Source: Cardiocondyla obscurior
Taxonomy: Eukaryota; Arthropoda; Insecta; Hymenoptera; Formicidae
Reading direction: 5' to 3'
Length of the DNA: 64,000 nucleotides
NCBI RefSeq assembly: GCF_019399895.1
Contig: NC_091873.1
Location: forward strand, 1,620,001 to 1,684,000
Below are positions 1 through 13,768 of this stretch, piece by piece (the stretch's first letter is position 1; each line of letters begins with the position of its first letter). Under the pieces are notes generated by a model that saw nothing but the letters and a program-made list of their open reading frames with translations, had not been told where the DNA came from and made no database searches. Made by a program: the position numbers and the translations under genes.

Positions 1-275
1 TTTCCTTGCCATTATACGCGGTACGAAAATAACTTTCATTTTCCTCGCGCATCATCCGTCAACCGCGGCAAATTAATCGCCTGGAATCCATCGATTCAGC
101 TGTATCTGCCCGTCTATCTCGATCTCTTAATCACGCGGCGCACCGCGTTTCTCCGCGCGTATTCACATACGTCCTCCGGCAGTGTAGCGCCGGCTTTATC
201 TCAGATGGAGATTGGTCTCTCGGACCCGGGGCCGTGTGTGTTGGGTTGACAATGTTATGGATCACCAAGGGGGTG

Positions 276-342
276 CCGTGCGTGCGTGCGTGCGTGCGTG
301 CGCGCGTACATGCGTGCGTGCGTGCGGGCGTGCGGGCGTGCT
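276..342. repeat. (CGTG)n-like microsatellite
   Basis: Imperfect units of CGTG with interruptions (gcgcgtaca, gggcg) run for about 67 bases. The open frames over it are repeat translations (ACVRACVRA) and not genes. Confidence 0.85.
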
Positions 343-3300
343 AGTAGACGGGCCACACTCGGACAGTCGTGTAAGCATTCGTATAACGGTCCGGCCGGTT
401 CCCCTTCGTCCTTCTTCAAGCATTGCCTCCTTATGAGCCCAGTCCCTTGGAAGGTGGGCGCCGCCACTAGGTCAAATGGAACGAACACGACGCCTTGTGT
501 CGCTGCCGCTACCACAGATTGCTGGACCACCCTCTGGGTGGTCGGCCAGTCTTGGTTTTACACCGTGTAAAAGCACTCCGTAACATTTATGACTTCCATT
601 TTTTAAATTTGAACGTGGAAACTAATTTAAAATCGAAATAACATAAAACGTTTATAGCCCGTAATATGACACGAGGAATATGTTTTCCTGTCAAAATTTT
701 ATTAGCATTATTGCATTTTTTTTTTTTTTTGTTTTTGGTCAATCGTTTCCTTTACGTATTATTGCCACCTCGCGTTTATGTTTATTCATTTCACTTTACT
801 TTTTATTGATTCTTCGCCGTTATTTAAACTTTCCCGACGAACTACTGTGAAGCACGGATTGAAGCGCTCTCCGGAATATTTTTTATTAACCACGACGAGT
901 CTCGTACCGCGTGCGTTCGTAATGCTTCGTACATGTCAGTACATTTTCATCGCTTGTGCTTCGCGCACGACGCGATGCTGCGTCTTTAAACATATTGCGT
1001 GCTTTTACGTGCACTTGCACGGCTGCGTGCTCCTACTCTCCACGCTATTGTTATATCGCTTGCTAACACGACATTAATACATTCGGGAAGAGTTATGAGG
1101 CGGCGACATGCTCGATTCGGGGCAGGAACTTTTTAGGACTTTGAAAAATCACCCCGGTACGCTAAAAGCGCTAGAGATTAAAATTAAATCGGAGGGCACT
1201 CCCCTATCGTCGGTGGTTAAAACCGCCGTATTCGTCGCCATTTGTCCTTGTCCCGCATGTGCGTGCGCCGGTGCGATTTTTCACCGATAATTAAGCGCCA
1301 TCAAATTCCACCGACGTCAATCAGTTTACTGTATTACGTTATCGGCATTTACCTTCAAAATCCCATCCAAGCGCGAGCCAAAATTATTTATGACCTTGCT
1401 CCATAACGTACAATGCGAAACAAAGTTCATACATACGCTGCTTGTTAATGGAATATCATTAAAAAAAACCGATTGTATCATGTATTATAATACAGGCGAT
1501 ATGTAAAAATATTAATTCAATTATTCCGCGTCGTAAATTTTTTATTCGGCGTCAAACTAAAAGTATACTCACAGCTTAGTATTATATTCCGTACATCAGA
1601 TACTTATCCGTCGATGCTCGATCAGTTTTAACGTAAGCTCTCTCTCTTTTTTTTTTTTTTTTTCTCCTCTCTGGAAAATAAACAATGGCGTATCGATGCC
1701 TTTGAAAATTGCAGTCGTGCGCATTTTATTTTCGAACGTTCGGCGCGTTTTCGGCGATCCGAGGGCGCAGTCTGCACTGGCGCTTTTTTTACATGCTCCG
1801 GCCCGAAGCAGAAGGTTTTTGACGGAACGGCGGTAGAGTCGTTCGGAATTTAATTACGGCATCGCGCACGAGCGGCTTTCCGGGTGAGTGACCCGACCGA
1901 ATTTACCGGCGTATTCGCGGTTAAGCCGAAATTGCCACCATCCACGTGCGCGAACGCGCGAACCGACGCGCGAACCGATAATTGAAATGCACTTTTCCGC
2001 CGTGGACGGCAGGACACTGTATTTAATCGCTGATTTTTTTCCCCCGCCGGAATAACAATCCTCTATTCCTCTTTCTCTCTTTTTTTTTTCACCTGACAAC
2101 GCGCCGGGAGCGCGTATCGCGCGAATACGAATCGACGGATCTTCCGCACGATCAATCCGTTTTTATTCTACTTTACAATTCGCTTCGCGGAAAAATTGAC
2201 TTTGTCCAACTATTGCCCGGGTTGATGGTTCAAATATCACATTTTCCGCATATTAATTAATTTTCTTAATTACGAGAACGAAGATATACTATATCGTGTC
2301 TTGGAAATTTTCGAAGGACCTGCTGTCTTTTTGATATGTATGTTGAATATCTTCGTTTAATAATTTATATTGGAAGTGAATATATAAAATATAATATAAT
2401 AAGTACGATTTAATTTTAAGAAAAATTATTTACACAATTAGAAATTTTTTTTTATGAGAATTAGTAACTGCAATTAATCGGATCGAAAGTTTAGTATTTT
2501 AATGTACATAAGTACAGTTGCAATTAATAATTTCCGTATTCGTAATTATATCTATATTGAATACATAGATTATAAACTTTAAAAAAAATCGTCGATCGTA
2601 ACAAGACTTAAAACTTCAAGCCACATGGTGTATAAATCGATATCACTACGCAAGATTCCTATATTATCTACAGTATGTGTATTAGACTTGCAAAGGATTT
2701 GTACCAGTGCTTCGAAGATGGCGATAGCATTCTATCTTTCTATTTTAGAATTTAGAATTTTTATTAAATTTTATTTAAAATGTATCTATTTATTAAATTC
2801 ATAAATATTTAATTCTAAACCTGTATCAAACAATTTTTTTTAAGTTTATTAATTTTATATTAATGTATGAATAACTTCGGAAAAGTTATTTTATTTAATT
2901 TAATATTAACGCAATAGAGTACTTTAGTATAATACCTCATATTTTTAACCATGAGAAATCGCAAATTATTATAATTATAAAATACATTCCTAATTGAATT
3001 CAATCGACGAGTAATTAAAATATAAATCGCGGTTGTCAATCGTCAGGCAGGATCGCGTTTACCGATCAGTCGTTTTTCGACGTTTTCGTAATTGCCAGTT
3101 ACTTCCTTTACGTGTCGGAGAAATTTACCCCGAGACTAAGGGAGAAATGTGAGGAATCGAAAGATCAGAACCGTCCGACGATCTTTCGAGAAAGAGAGGA
3201 GGAAAAAAAAAAAGAAAAAACAAACGAACGAATCGGCGGACGTATTAATCCCCGGGATATATTCTACCACGGGAACGAATTAAAGACGATAATGCGCGGA

Positions 3301-5576
3301 TAATAGCTTTTTGAGCAGCGGCCTAGCCTGCCTCTGACTTGCCGCCGAAGAGGCAATTTCGTGGTTCTCGCGATTCGCAATGCGATGCTTCGTCGTCTCC
3401 TTTTCTTCCTCCCGTCCCTTGTCACAACGTGCGAGGAGCGATGGTGACGAGGCGGGAAACGTGGAAACGAATTCACATCGGGATACGGACCGGGAGAGTT
3501 CGGGATGCTCGTGTCTCACGGCTCGCTCGGGGAACAAATATCGCTGGGACGAGACTAATCGTCGGGATGAGAGTTCGCCGTGTGAGTTCTCGAAATTCCA
3601 CCTGCGCATCGTTCTCCTGAGATTTCGGTCAAACCGAAATCGAACGATCTTGACAAACGTGCGACAGGAATTCATTCGTTCGACGTATAAGAAAAGTAAC
3701 GTAATAATGAAATAATAGAAAAAATATATAACCGTGTGTATTAGGATTTTTTAAAATTCATTAGTACGATATATGTACATGAAAATAATTTTTTTTTTTT
3801 TAATAAAATAATTATAACGAGATTTACAGTGCGGGCTGAGAAATTGGACGATAAATTTCAATTACTAATATATTATTAACGAAATAAAAGCGGTAATGGA
3901 AAATTATTGATTGGAAGTTTCGTTTGAATAACGTACGTGTTATTACATAGCGCACATATGTATAGACATAGATTAATGCAGAATAGGGGAATGATGGAGT
4001 AACGGTAATACAGTCGAACGATATAAATTAATTAGAGACTAACGGCGAGACGTGTATGGCCGAAGTAGAAAGCGGATGCGATTAATTAAGACGCCGAATG
4101 GAGAACGTTCGTAATGCGGAAATGTAACTGACTGATATTTAATCTAGAGAAGATATTCATCTAGGTTTTAAATAAAGAATCGATGTTATCTGGCGATTAA
4201 GGCAAGAAGCGGATCGCTTTCTAAACGTTTATGCTGCCAGGGCGAGTTATTTCATCGATAGATACATTACGATAAATATACATATATATATTTCTCATCA
4301 TACATTACGTTCAAACTTGCATATACCTGTTAGACGTATATTTCCGCATTGATATTTGCAACTTGGAAAAGTTCAAACGATTTAACTGACATTTACTGTG
4401 GGATTCTTTTTTTTTCCACACTAATTTAGCACGTCGTTTTGAGACGATAATGCCGACATTTTCAAAATAGATGCATTTTAGTTGGCATCGTGAGACGTCC
4501 ATCAAACTTCCCATTAATAAAGCAGAGCGGTTGAATATATTGAACGGTTAATATTTTGCTGCGGCGCGTACCTATCTCTCTGTTTTCCATTATTTTATTA
4601 TTATTTTATTATCGAAAGTAATATTACATTTACATTTAAATAATTTATTTTGGAATATTATTTTTTAAAATATTTCTCCACGTACTGTTTTGTCTCTTTA
4701 TCATATTTTTTAGCATTGTTCTTTTTTTTGTTAATTGCTTTTATAATAATAGTTTATAACAAAAGTGATAGCTGTTTTACTTATTGTTAGTATCTCTGTT
4801 AAAAATTTTATAAATGTACGTGACCGAGAAAATATAAATATAAAATTTTTATTAATGTTTTAATAGTAATAAAAATATGACGTTCGCGATAATATTGTTT
4901 AAGAATCGCGATATCAAGAGCACCAGCGTAATTTCGCCGATAATGTACGCGGGCCTTGGTACGGATATACGCGAGGGAATAAAGTGAGACAGGTCGAGCA
5001 CAATACAACGCGCGATCGTGGGGGTTTGTTCCGATTCTTCTTTTCGGTTTCCGAGAAAATAGCATTCTCGAGGGGTGCATCGGGAATGCGGCACAGGAGA
5101 GAGAACCCGGGAGATTTCCCCGCTCGCCCCTATTCATTTGCGAACGTCGACAGAGACGGACGGAAGCACATCGCACGCCGTCGGTTACCGCCAAAAATAT
5201 CCAAACTATTTGAGACCATTAGGCGAGCAACCGCTGATATTCTGATTTCTACGATCCGTAGAAGGATTGTCGCGCGAGTGTGGAATCAGGGTGACGCGCG
5301 ATTTGCGAAATGTTCAGACCCCTTTGACACGAGAAGGCGGCTTGTGATCGGCAATCAATCCCGGATTACTTGCGGTATTAGAATTTTTTCTTTTTTTTTT
5401 TAATTATATGACAAATTAATTTGCATTCTATTGTGCGGATTTACGTCAAACTTAATATAAGATTAATTTTACCGACTACTTGGTTCTCGTTCGAGTGACG
5501 AGCATTATACGTTCGGTATGAAAAATTTCAAAAACATCCCTCTCAATTTCTCTCACCCGCCAATAAAGAACGGCGG
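343..5576. other. No gene seen: AT-rich intergenic or intronic DNA
   Basis: Contains T-runs near 716-730 and 1649-1663 and long AT-rich stretches at 2240-3030 and 4560-4900. A CpG-rich block at 3300-3680 gives several overlapping Arg-rich frames on both strands with no shared logic. I see no splice pair that extends any of them. Confidence 0.5.
1955..1978. repeat. Exact 12-base tandem duplicate
   Basis: CGCGCGAACCGA is repeated twice head to tail, with a further partial unit just before it. It is short and CpG-dense, and no function is implied. Confidence 0.6.
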
Positions 5577-5969
5577 ATGGGATCATTTTACGATATTCAT
5601 TATCGATGGCAGCTTGTCAGCGAAAGCAACACAATTACGGCGACGGTTGATCCGGGGCCAGGGATGGCTCTCGCGGCTTTCCGCATGCAGACCTCCTTCG
5701 GCGGACCGTACTCACCCTCCGCACCGGGCAAATTATATTCATATTTGGGGGATTACGTTGGCGATCCCCTTCCTCCACCGCCGGCAGGATCAGAAGCCTT
5801 AAAGGGACGGCGTGCTAATTATTTCCCGACCCGTTCTTCCACCAAGATTGAATTTCGCAATGGCGGCGCCGCCGGTCGCGGAGACGTTGACGACGAAGAT
5901 GAAAATGAGACATCGCTTTGTCGAATTCGGTCCATTACGCGCGAACGTATCAATCAGGTTGCTAGCTAA
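5577..5969 (+). CDS. Unidentified open frame, 130 aa
   Basis: The frame has a more protein-like composition than most here: a Gly/Pro/Tyr-rich middle (GPYSPSAPGKLYSYLGDY), a PPPP run and an acidic patch (DVDDEDENE) near residues 105-115. It starts at an ATG and ends at TAG-free TAA, without flanking splice signals I trust. There is no known domain. It may be an exon of an unannotated gene or a chance frame. Confidence 0.15.
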   Translation: MGSFYDIHYRWQLVSESNTITATVDPGPGMALAAFRMQTSFGGPYSPSAPGKLYSYLGDYVGDPLPPPPAGSEALKGRRANYFPTRSSTKIEFRNGGAAGRGDVDDEDENETSLCRIRSITRERINQVAS

Positions 5970-8900
5970 TTAGGCTAGTCATCCCAAGGAGAATAACGAG
6001 TAATAATAAGAACGGAAATACGCCAGGATTGATTTACGATTACAACGCCCAACTGACACTCGATGTTAATTGGATCGTAAAATCGGCATATTCTCTCAGT
6101 TTTATAAGTCATATTTCACGTCTCATTTCGCAAGATCGTAAAATCGAGATATTGCTAATTGATACGAAAATCTGGCGTCATTACTATTATTTACGGTTTT
6201 ATTCTTTATTTCAAACAATTACTTAACATTTTACTAATTTCTATTTTTATTAATTTTATTTTTTTCTATCATAATATATATATTTCCTTAAGTGTAACAG
6301 ATAATTGTTTGCTCTTTCACAATTTTCCAGTACTTGTCTCGCTAATGAAATTACGGTAACGACCTTCTCTTGGTGTTTTCGGAAGTCAGCGCGTGTTAAG
6401 TGAGCCGTTCAGCTAGCAATAAATGGCAGAAGTGGTTAAAACAGTACTTTAATGTGCTCGCGGAAGGCGGAATCGGCGAGGTCCAATCCACTTCCTGCTA
6501 TTAATTTAAATGGCATGATATTCTGTACGGCTTGACTGAAAATGTCAGACCGCGAGTATTAAGCGCAGTTACAATCTCGACGAGAGCAACCTGTTCTCTG
6601 TCGCTCATATAAGTTGCATAACAGCGTGGCTGCACAGGGCACACGTTTCGCCTTGGGCTGTTTCGCGAAACTCCCCGAGTAGCTCTCGAAAACGCGCAGC
6701 GCGAGTTACTCGTAGCCGAAAGTCAGTCATGGGCGAAACATCAAAAAGTCGCGCTGGCAATACGCGTCGCCGTAAATTTTCACGCGCGGTGTATGATAAC
6801 GTCAGCGCTTTTTTTATGTAAGAGATATCGTATAAAAAGTCCCATACGACTTTGCTCTAGATCGCGGTTGTCGAGACTACTTTCTCTGCATTATCTAGCT
6901 ATCGATTTTATTCACGAACTGTCAGTCGCAAATGTGTCTGCAATCGTTATCTATCTCATGTACTATTAAAAGATATGATAAACGGAATATTTACATATCT
7001 TTTTTTATTTTATTTTCTATTTTTATATGTTTCGTTGGATTTTAATATTTGATTTAATATTGATTTAATATTTGAACAATATCGAATTCCAAATATATTT
7101 ACACGCAAGTATTGATAGAGAAGAAGATCGATGTCCGACCGCGGCGTGAATTGCGGTTTAATTCACTATTTGAAAAACTTGGGGGCGTAAATATAAATTC
7201 GCAAAAGTAGAGGCTTCTCGGAAATTGTGGAGTTACTGTTACGCCGTATCTTTCAATGTCGACGCCACAGTCGTCGATGTGAAAATGCACTTTCGATTTG
7301 CGCGGCGGACTTGGCCCATCCGTTACTACTCTCTGTCCCGGCAAATATCGAGAGGTGTTTTAAACTTTTGCAATACCGCCGAAACGAGCCAATTCGCCGC
7401 TCCGGGGAACTTTCCGTCTCTTCGGATAACGCCCTCGAAGGTGTCGGCCGCAACCCTAACCACTCGCGTGATCATTTACTGTCTGCGCCCAACCGCCCGA
7501 CTGTGAAAACACTTGTGATAGTCACATTTATATTCGGCGCAGGTCCATGCGCGATCCGCCGGGAGATCCGGGCCGGCATATTGCCATCCCACGGCGTTTT
7601 TCCCGGCCACGAAAATCTTATTTGCCCGATGCATGCGATATGCAAGAAAGACGCAAAGCGCCTTTCAGATTTGTCTTTGCCCTCGAAACAGCGCGAAGCA
7701 TGTAAAGCAACGGAAAGGGGACGTTGATATTATCGCGTATTCCGCGATACACCCGTTGGCTCGCACGTAAGGAGAATTTATCGATAACTAGGGAAGAAAC
7801 CGATGCCGTAAATCGGACAATGCTCGGAGAAGGGACGCGACGCAAGTCAATTTTATCGCTAATACGCGTGTCTATAAAAAATACTTGCTATCCTTATTTC
7901 TTCTTGAATTATTTTTCTTTATAGCAGAGGATATTATCAGAGGGTGAAAATTGCGGCGAAACGTAAAGTATATCCGACAGAAGGCGCGTATTTATATTCG
8001 TTGCAAGCCCTTCTAGCTATGGAACAAAATTTCTCTTACGCGGGTTTATATAATTGATATGAAATACTAAAAGATGATGAATTTACGTGAAATTATTTTT
8101 ATTACACTTTCGTAACGATATCAAGCGACCCCGTCAATCATTAACTCTGATTCCATTGCGTCGCCACAGTTAAATTCCTAATTAAAACATTCGTAATTAA
8201 AGTCAGTGTTCTGCCACGCAAATCTCGTCGGCAGGCAGCTGAAATATTAAACGCGCGCGAGAAAGAGTCATTCGCTGGCGAGAATATGAAACGGATGGAA
8301 TGGAATGAATACGTAATCGGTTAGACGACGTTGCCTCTTGTAAAAGAAAAAAAAAGACAGAAAAAAAAAGATAGCGGAAAACCCTGTGTATCTCCGGGAA
8401 AGAGATAGTATATTGCATTTCCAAGAGTCTTCGCGTAAAAAATTTTTGACGGATATCTTCAATTGCATTTTTTAATTTGAAGTACTGAAGCGTCTCTTAG
8501 AAGCAAATAAAATTTTCTCGTACAAAATTTCTTTAAAGAAGGATGTTTTTACATCTCTTAATTTGTTTTAAACTTATTTTAGCATTTCTTTATTTATTAA
8601 AATATTAATTATTATTGCAAAAATATTACAAAACTTTTTCTCGGATACTTATTTTATTTTTAAATGACTTCACTGTATTGTGCCTGTTATGTCCGTCGTT
8701 ATCTTCAGAACTAGCGCATTGAAGGTAGGTTTCTAGTCAGATATCTTGGAACCGTATCTAATTTACATTCGTATCGTCTCTCAGGCCAACGCGGTAGCTG
8801 TCTGTCGGTTTACTACCATTATCCTCTAATTATTCGTCCATACGGGAACGGCTTACGAAATCGACGTCCTTTTCCTTGCGAAATTTGAGCACGTGTACGT

Positions 8901-9673
8901 TTGATGGCACGTAATCTCAAGATATTACAGTAGAAAGGAGATCAAGTTTATTTCCATAATTAAAGAAGGAGTAATATTTTATTTTCGTTCTAAATTTAGT
9001 TTATATTAATCTGAGCAACGTTGGTGGTCTTTTATTTTAATAATTTAAACGAACCACTTTTTTTAATTTTTACTTTTAGTTCTTATCCGAATGATACGGA
9101 CTTTTTTTCATATTTCTCGGTAAATTTTCCGTATTTGCGGTTTCTGATATACCTCTAATATGTTAGAAAACGATTCGCAGCAGCGTTGGAAGAGAGTTAG
9201 AGTGAGACGACGTCGAGGGGTCGACAACGGGCTCGTTTGAGCGTGCTAAACCGCTGAGGTTAAACCGCAGTCAGTCGTCACGGACGAGGCTCGTAGGAGA
9301 GCAGAGGGTGGTTCCGATAGACAATGGGGGTGGTATCGTGGAATCGCGTCCTGGCACGCATTGTGCGTACCCTCTAACGACGAGCGATTACCGGCCCCGT
9401 GCGCCTCGTTTCCTGGGGTTGGAATGATATCGCGATCTCACGAATCACAGCTGGTTATCCGTGCATGCGTAGGAATTTTTCAAAAAATCAACGAAGCGAA
9501 AAACTGTGGAAAAATTAAAAAGACGCGAAGATGACTTTATACATATATTTCTCCAGATAAAGAACGACAGCTCCGATGGCTGCAAAATTTTTATTGCAGG
9601 TCAATCTCTATTTTTATTAATTATTCTTATTTGTGTTGTTCGTAGATTTTGTTTGAGAACATAGATAAACGCT

Positions 9674-9738
<65 letters not shown>

Positions 9739-11827
9739 CTAAATTTTTGCTTGGCGAACATAGGTTATAAATCCACTGGGAAATCAATCACAGTTGCCGC
9801 GACTGGAATTGGACACCTTGTATATCCCGGCAGGATTCGCCGGTGTACAGACATCTCGTATACGGTCGATTCTGGGCAACGGTCCGGCGCTTTTACGGCA
9901 CCGATCCACGGTGATCCTCTTCGCACACTCGACTTGCGCAATCACTCACGTTGATTTTTCTTTTCGCGTGCTCTCCCCGCTCGCGGTTAGACGGACCTAT
10001 CGAGCTGTGTTGGGGTATGTGGAAATAACGCCCAAGCGGAATGCGAGGAACTCATTTCCGAGTGTAATATCCCACGTGCTCAGCTTTCGACTCGCGTGAC
10101 TTGATTTGTCAATATAAAGATCAGATTTGCCAATATAAAGCAACAAGCTTCATTTATCACGTCGACGCGACCATTTATATAGAGTTCTTTATTTCATTCC
10201 GTTATTTTTATATCTTTTATACAAACTTATCATTATTTTATTATATAATTTATACATTGATTTATCTCCGTTAGCGTAAAGAAATATGAATGATATTATT
10301 TATGTCATAATAACGAGGGACCGTCGAAAAGTGACGAGCAGAAAATCAGCATGTGATTAATACCGAAAGTGAATAACTCGCCCGTATATCAAAAGTGTGA
10401 TTTTATTTTGTTTCCGATTCAACGGTGAATCAGAAATTAATGCATGGTGTGTATAACACCGCGGATTTATACGTTATAAACGTGTTTACGATGTGTCGTT
10501 AGCGCCGGAGCGGATTTAGCTTCTAATCCCATAATTTTTTAACTGTCCCCAACGAACTGTGTCCTCGAGGGACGTAATTCCGGGTTCCTGAATCGGATAG
10601 ATAGCAGTGGTCGCGACTTAGAGCTGCCATGACCTGACGAGCCGGGATTACATTTGATCCTTCTGGGTTTGCGCTCCCCTCGCGCCTTTTACTTAGTACG
10701 GAAGTCGCTGTATAAAACGGCACCGGACCGGCCAGGCGTAATTCGGGAACTTCCGCGTCATTGAGTATTCCGTTCAGCTTGGCCCGTGCGTTTGTTAACG
10801 CGCGCGTTATCGCCATGATTTATGGTGCGTATAAATATACCCGCGCGCAACGGTTACGTATGCCACCGATATCTGCTACTACTTTGTTACCGCTACCACC
10901 ACAGCCCACCTCTGAACAAAAATGAGCAGATCCCCGTAAATTTTCCACGAGAAATGAAATATAAACACGCTGATCTTCGCTCAGTTAATTATCAGCGAAC
11001 GTTAAGACGCGGGCGCTCCTGTGAATAACAAATTTATGACCCTCCGCGCGGATGAGATCGCCCCAATTACTCTATTCGCTCGGGAAATTTGACGTTTAAT
11101 CGCCGTCGGAATAAAGAAGAGGAAAATGAAACGGAGATGTGAAACGAAATGGATCGTTGGCGTAGACCCGTTAGACACACGACATCCGTCATTAATTAAC
11201 ATAATTTGACAGATAAAGCTAAATTGAAAATCCAGTACATCATTTATCACTAATAACTTTGTTACTAGCGGTTTAAAAAAAAAGAAGTGTTGATCGAAGG
11301 AAAGAAAAAGCTAGAAAATAAATTAACGTATATGAAACTACGATTATGCGAGTCTTAAAGTTACAGAAAATAAAACAATAAAGATTAGTTCCAACTAAAT
11401 TAAACGTTACAATAAATATCTACGCGACTCCTCTGCAACTTTCATGACTTTACGACGCAAACTATCGTATTAGAAGAGCGCATAATTACGGTTAATTTGA
11501 AGAAGTTCATGTAAAGAGGTGAAAATATCCGGGCGTGGATCGAAGATCCGAATGCGTGCAGAAGTTCTCGAAGCGCGAGAGGAGGCCGGGGTCGTTTTGC
11601 ATGAGGTTGCGAAAGCGCCGGGGAAGGTTGCCGGCAGCTCGACCGCAAACACCTCACGTACCGTCGTGTAGATTAAAGCTCGGCGCTCCTCGAGCTTCCT
11701 CGTATGCGTGGTGAAAACACACGGGAAATCTCGCGGGTTCACGGCAAGGGTGAATCGCGATCGTAGAGACGCGGGTGGGAAGTGGGCGACGGTGACGGCG
11801 GGAGGAAAAATCAACTCACGAACTTAC
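5970..11827. other. No gene seen
   Basis: A TATAAAAAG at 6831 has no recognisable initiator at the right distance. A CpG-rich block at 9157-9345 contains TCAGTCGTC, an initiator-like motif, followed by a 17-codon frame. Neither is supported as a promoter by a gene downstream. The stretch at 9811-9908 is open in two frames but lacks flanking sites. Confidence 0.45.
9677..9733. repeat. (CT)n microsatellite
   Basis: An almost pure CT run of about 55 bases ends in ctttctttct. A pyrimidine run followed some 30 bases later by gaacatag could act as an acceptor, but no exon after it is convincing. Confidence 0.9.
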
Positions 11828-12047
11828 CCCCGTGATCAAACACGCGCCCTACACGGCCGGTGAATCCCGGGGTCACCCACTGTCGTCGGAAATAAGACGG
11901 TATTCCGTCACGAGATCTCCCCGTCCGGCTCTGCCCGTACGACCGTGTCGTATTAAAAGCTCGTCTCGTGACGAATCGCACGTGATCGACGTTACCGATT
12001 TTCAACGATCGGTCCGGGATTTCCGCGCGACACGTGAAATCCGCCAT
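11828..12047 (-). CDS. Possible first coding exon (73 codons) with a strong donor
   Basis: On the minus strand ATG at 12047 (context ataATGGCGG) opens 73 codons, MADFTCRAEIPDRSLKIG and onward, running straight into the consensus donor GGG, then gtaagttcg; a second donor-like gtgagt follows 9 bases on. The composition is Arg-rich, as expected for chance CpG-rich frames, and no downstream exon of matching phase was identified. I would not call it a gene on this evidence alone. Confidence 0.15.
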
Positions 12048-13302
12048 TATGTAGATTTCAGCATATTTGTTTCAGGATTTGATTCCGCTGTTTTATCACG
12101 CAATTTCGTACCGCGTTATCCACGGCCTCCCGAAAAGAACAGGGTTTCGTTAAACTAAAATAAAAACTTCTGGCCAACGTTTCCTCTTTTATTTTCATAT
12201 GTTAATTAACGTCACGTTGGCTATTGAGTAATTACATAATTGAAAGAAAATATTTACGTTGGCGTGAAATTATATTTTGATTAATTTTTTTTTTTTTTAT
12301 TCTAAGAACGTCATTTTTATGAAGAGATCTCTACGTCCTGTTATTGCAAAAATTAATTAATTCGCAGACAAAAAATTAAAGCGGTCGCAATAAGAAAATC
12401 CCCTTTTTTTCGTCACTAAACAAATGATAATCGCGATAAACGTCAAGCCCATCTCATCGTAATGTCGATCTCTGTCAGCGTAAAAGGACTAGTGCCTTGC
12501 GACGAGGATAATTTCAGAGCCGTTAAATGCACAATTTGCTCGAGAATGCCTAGCATCAGACTTTCCTCACCGAAGAGACAAAGCCCAATTTTGTGACGAA
12601 CGCAAAACGCGCGCCGTGTGCGGGGTGTCTTAATCTAATAGCGCGAATTCCGAGGACTTTTATCGACGTGATTCATCGTGCATGACTGCCATTGTCTCCT
12701 GCTATTTCTAACGTGTCACTAATAGACAATAGTAATTAAAATTTTGAAAATAATAAAGTTATATTAATAATTACTTTTGTAGCACGAATTTAAGTAAGTT
12801 AAACGGAAGAACCGATCAGCGTCGCAAAAAAAAAAAAAAAAATTATTTATACAGATAGATATACACGAATAATTATTTTATTTGCCGAGACATTAGATGG
12901 GAGAGAGGGGAATAATATCTCACGCGGGACTGTAAATTATAATTTAATAAGATCGATAATATTGGATCAGACGCGGCTGGAAATTGTAATAAAATGCTGG
13001 GAGAGAAATCGGAGCCTGTGTGCTCGCGTACCACTGCTGTTAATTGCAACTGCAACGAAATTGATTCCCGCCGGTTTATTCCATTTATTCGGCGCTATAT
13101 AAAATAGAGTGTAATTATGGATTCTGTGACATCGGTTTTAATTATCAAATTTTACGTGGCGTTTCGCCAAATATTTTTGGAAGATCACGCCGTGAGCCTG
13201 TTATTTTCGATGAAAGCGACGAAGCCTCGGCAAATAAATAGCGAGATCGCGCGCGGGTCCCAATTTAAAATATTCGAGGCGGATTATTTGTAATCTGCTT
13301 AC
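12048..13302. other. No gene seen
   Basis: AT-rich sequence with an A-run at 12826-12842. Nothing coding is visible. Confidence 0.5.
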
Positions 13303-13336
13303 GACAAATGCTTGATCGGAAGGCTCCTGGGATGGT
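13303..13336 (-). other. Possible 34-base microexon
   Basis: On the minus strand the acceptor gttaatctttacag and the donor gtaagcag enclose 34 bases that are open in all three frames (for example TIPGAFRSSIC or PSQEPSDQAFV). Both splice signals are good. No flanking exon of matching phase was recognised on this strand within a few kilobases, so it may be chance. Confidence 0.2.
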
Positions 13337-13540
13337 CTGTAAAGATTAACAGCGCTTTACATCGACCCCGTGTGATCGATTCACTCATCGCGATGAGTTC
13401 GAGTTCGGACAGTTTTAACGCGACGCGATGTCGCGACGTTGTCGGCCGTAAACACGTGAGGGGTAGTGCGGCCATAATTTCAGGTCGTAAAAGAGGAGGC
13501 GCAAAAGGGGTGACTTAGACTCGCGTTACCTCGGATCATT

Positions 13541-13768
13541 ATGGTTTTATTGGCTCTAAACGCCGATGAATATTTGAAGATTGCAAAAATCTACTCCATG
13601 AACGTCTCAAGTTCGTCGAATTGCATGTTTCTGCATATCAATCTGCGGTAAGCAAGAAAATTTATACGTCTTTCCGTTTTTTTTTTTTTTTTTTCTTTTC
13701 GCAGCTCTGGAGTGTGCACGATACAGATTGCGTTATCCTCTCACGAGCGATACTGCTTTAGTTTGTAA
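13541..13768 (+). CDS. Possible two-exon small ORF (57 aa)
   Basis: ATG at 13541 opens a frame (MVLLALNADEYLKIAKIYS...) that reaches the donor CTGCG, then gtaagc, at 13648. A 57-base intron with an 18-T tract ends in cttttcgcag at 13704. The second exon keeps the frame (Arg, then SGVCTIQIALSSHERYC) to TAA at 13766-13768. The splice signals are strong and the frame is compatible, but the intron is at the short end, the protein has no recognisable motif, and the T-run resembles many others in the window. Confidence 0.18.

Noticed and set aside
255..570. Frames with ACVRACVRA or ARTHARTHAR repeats
   Set aside because: Translations of the CGTG microsatellite.
6424..6450. tRNA-like A box (tggcagaagtggtt)
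   Set aside because: No matching B box (GGTTCRANNCC) at a suitable distance and no cloverleaf could be drawn.
6831..6839. TATAAAAAG as a core promoter
   Set aside because: No initiator, no start codon with a credible frame and no first-exon donor downstream. TATA-like words are frequent in AT-rich DNA.
9157..9420. Promoter and 5' UTR with an initiator-like TCAGTCGTC and a 17-codon frame (MGVVSWNRVL...)
   Set aside because: No downstream exon, no TATA box at the right distance, and the frame ends quickly.
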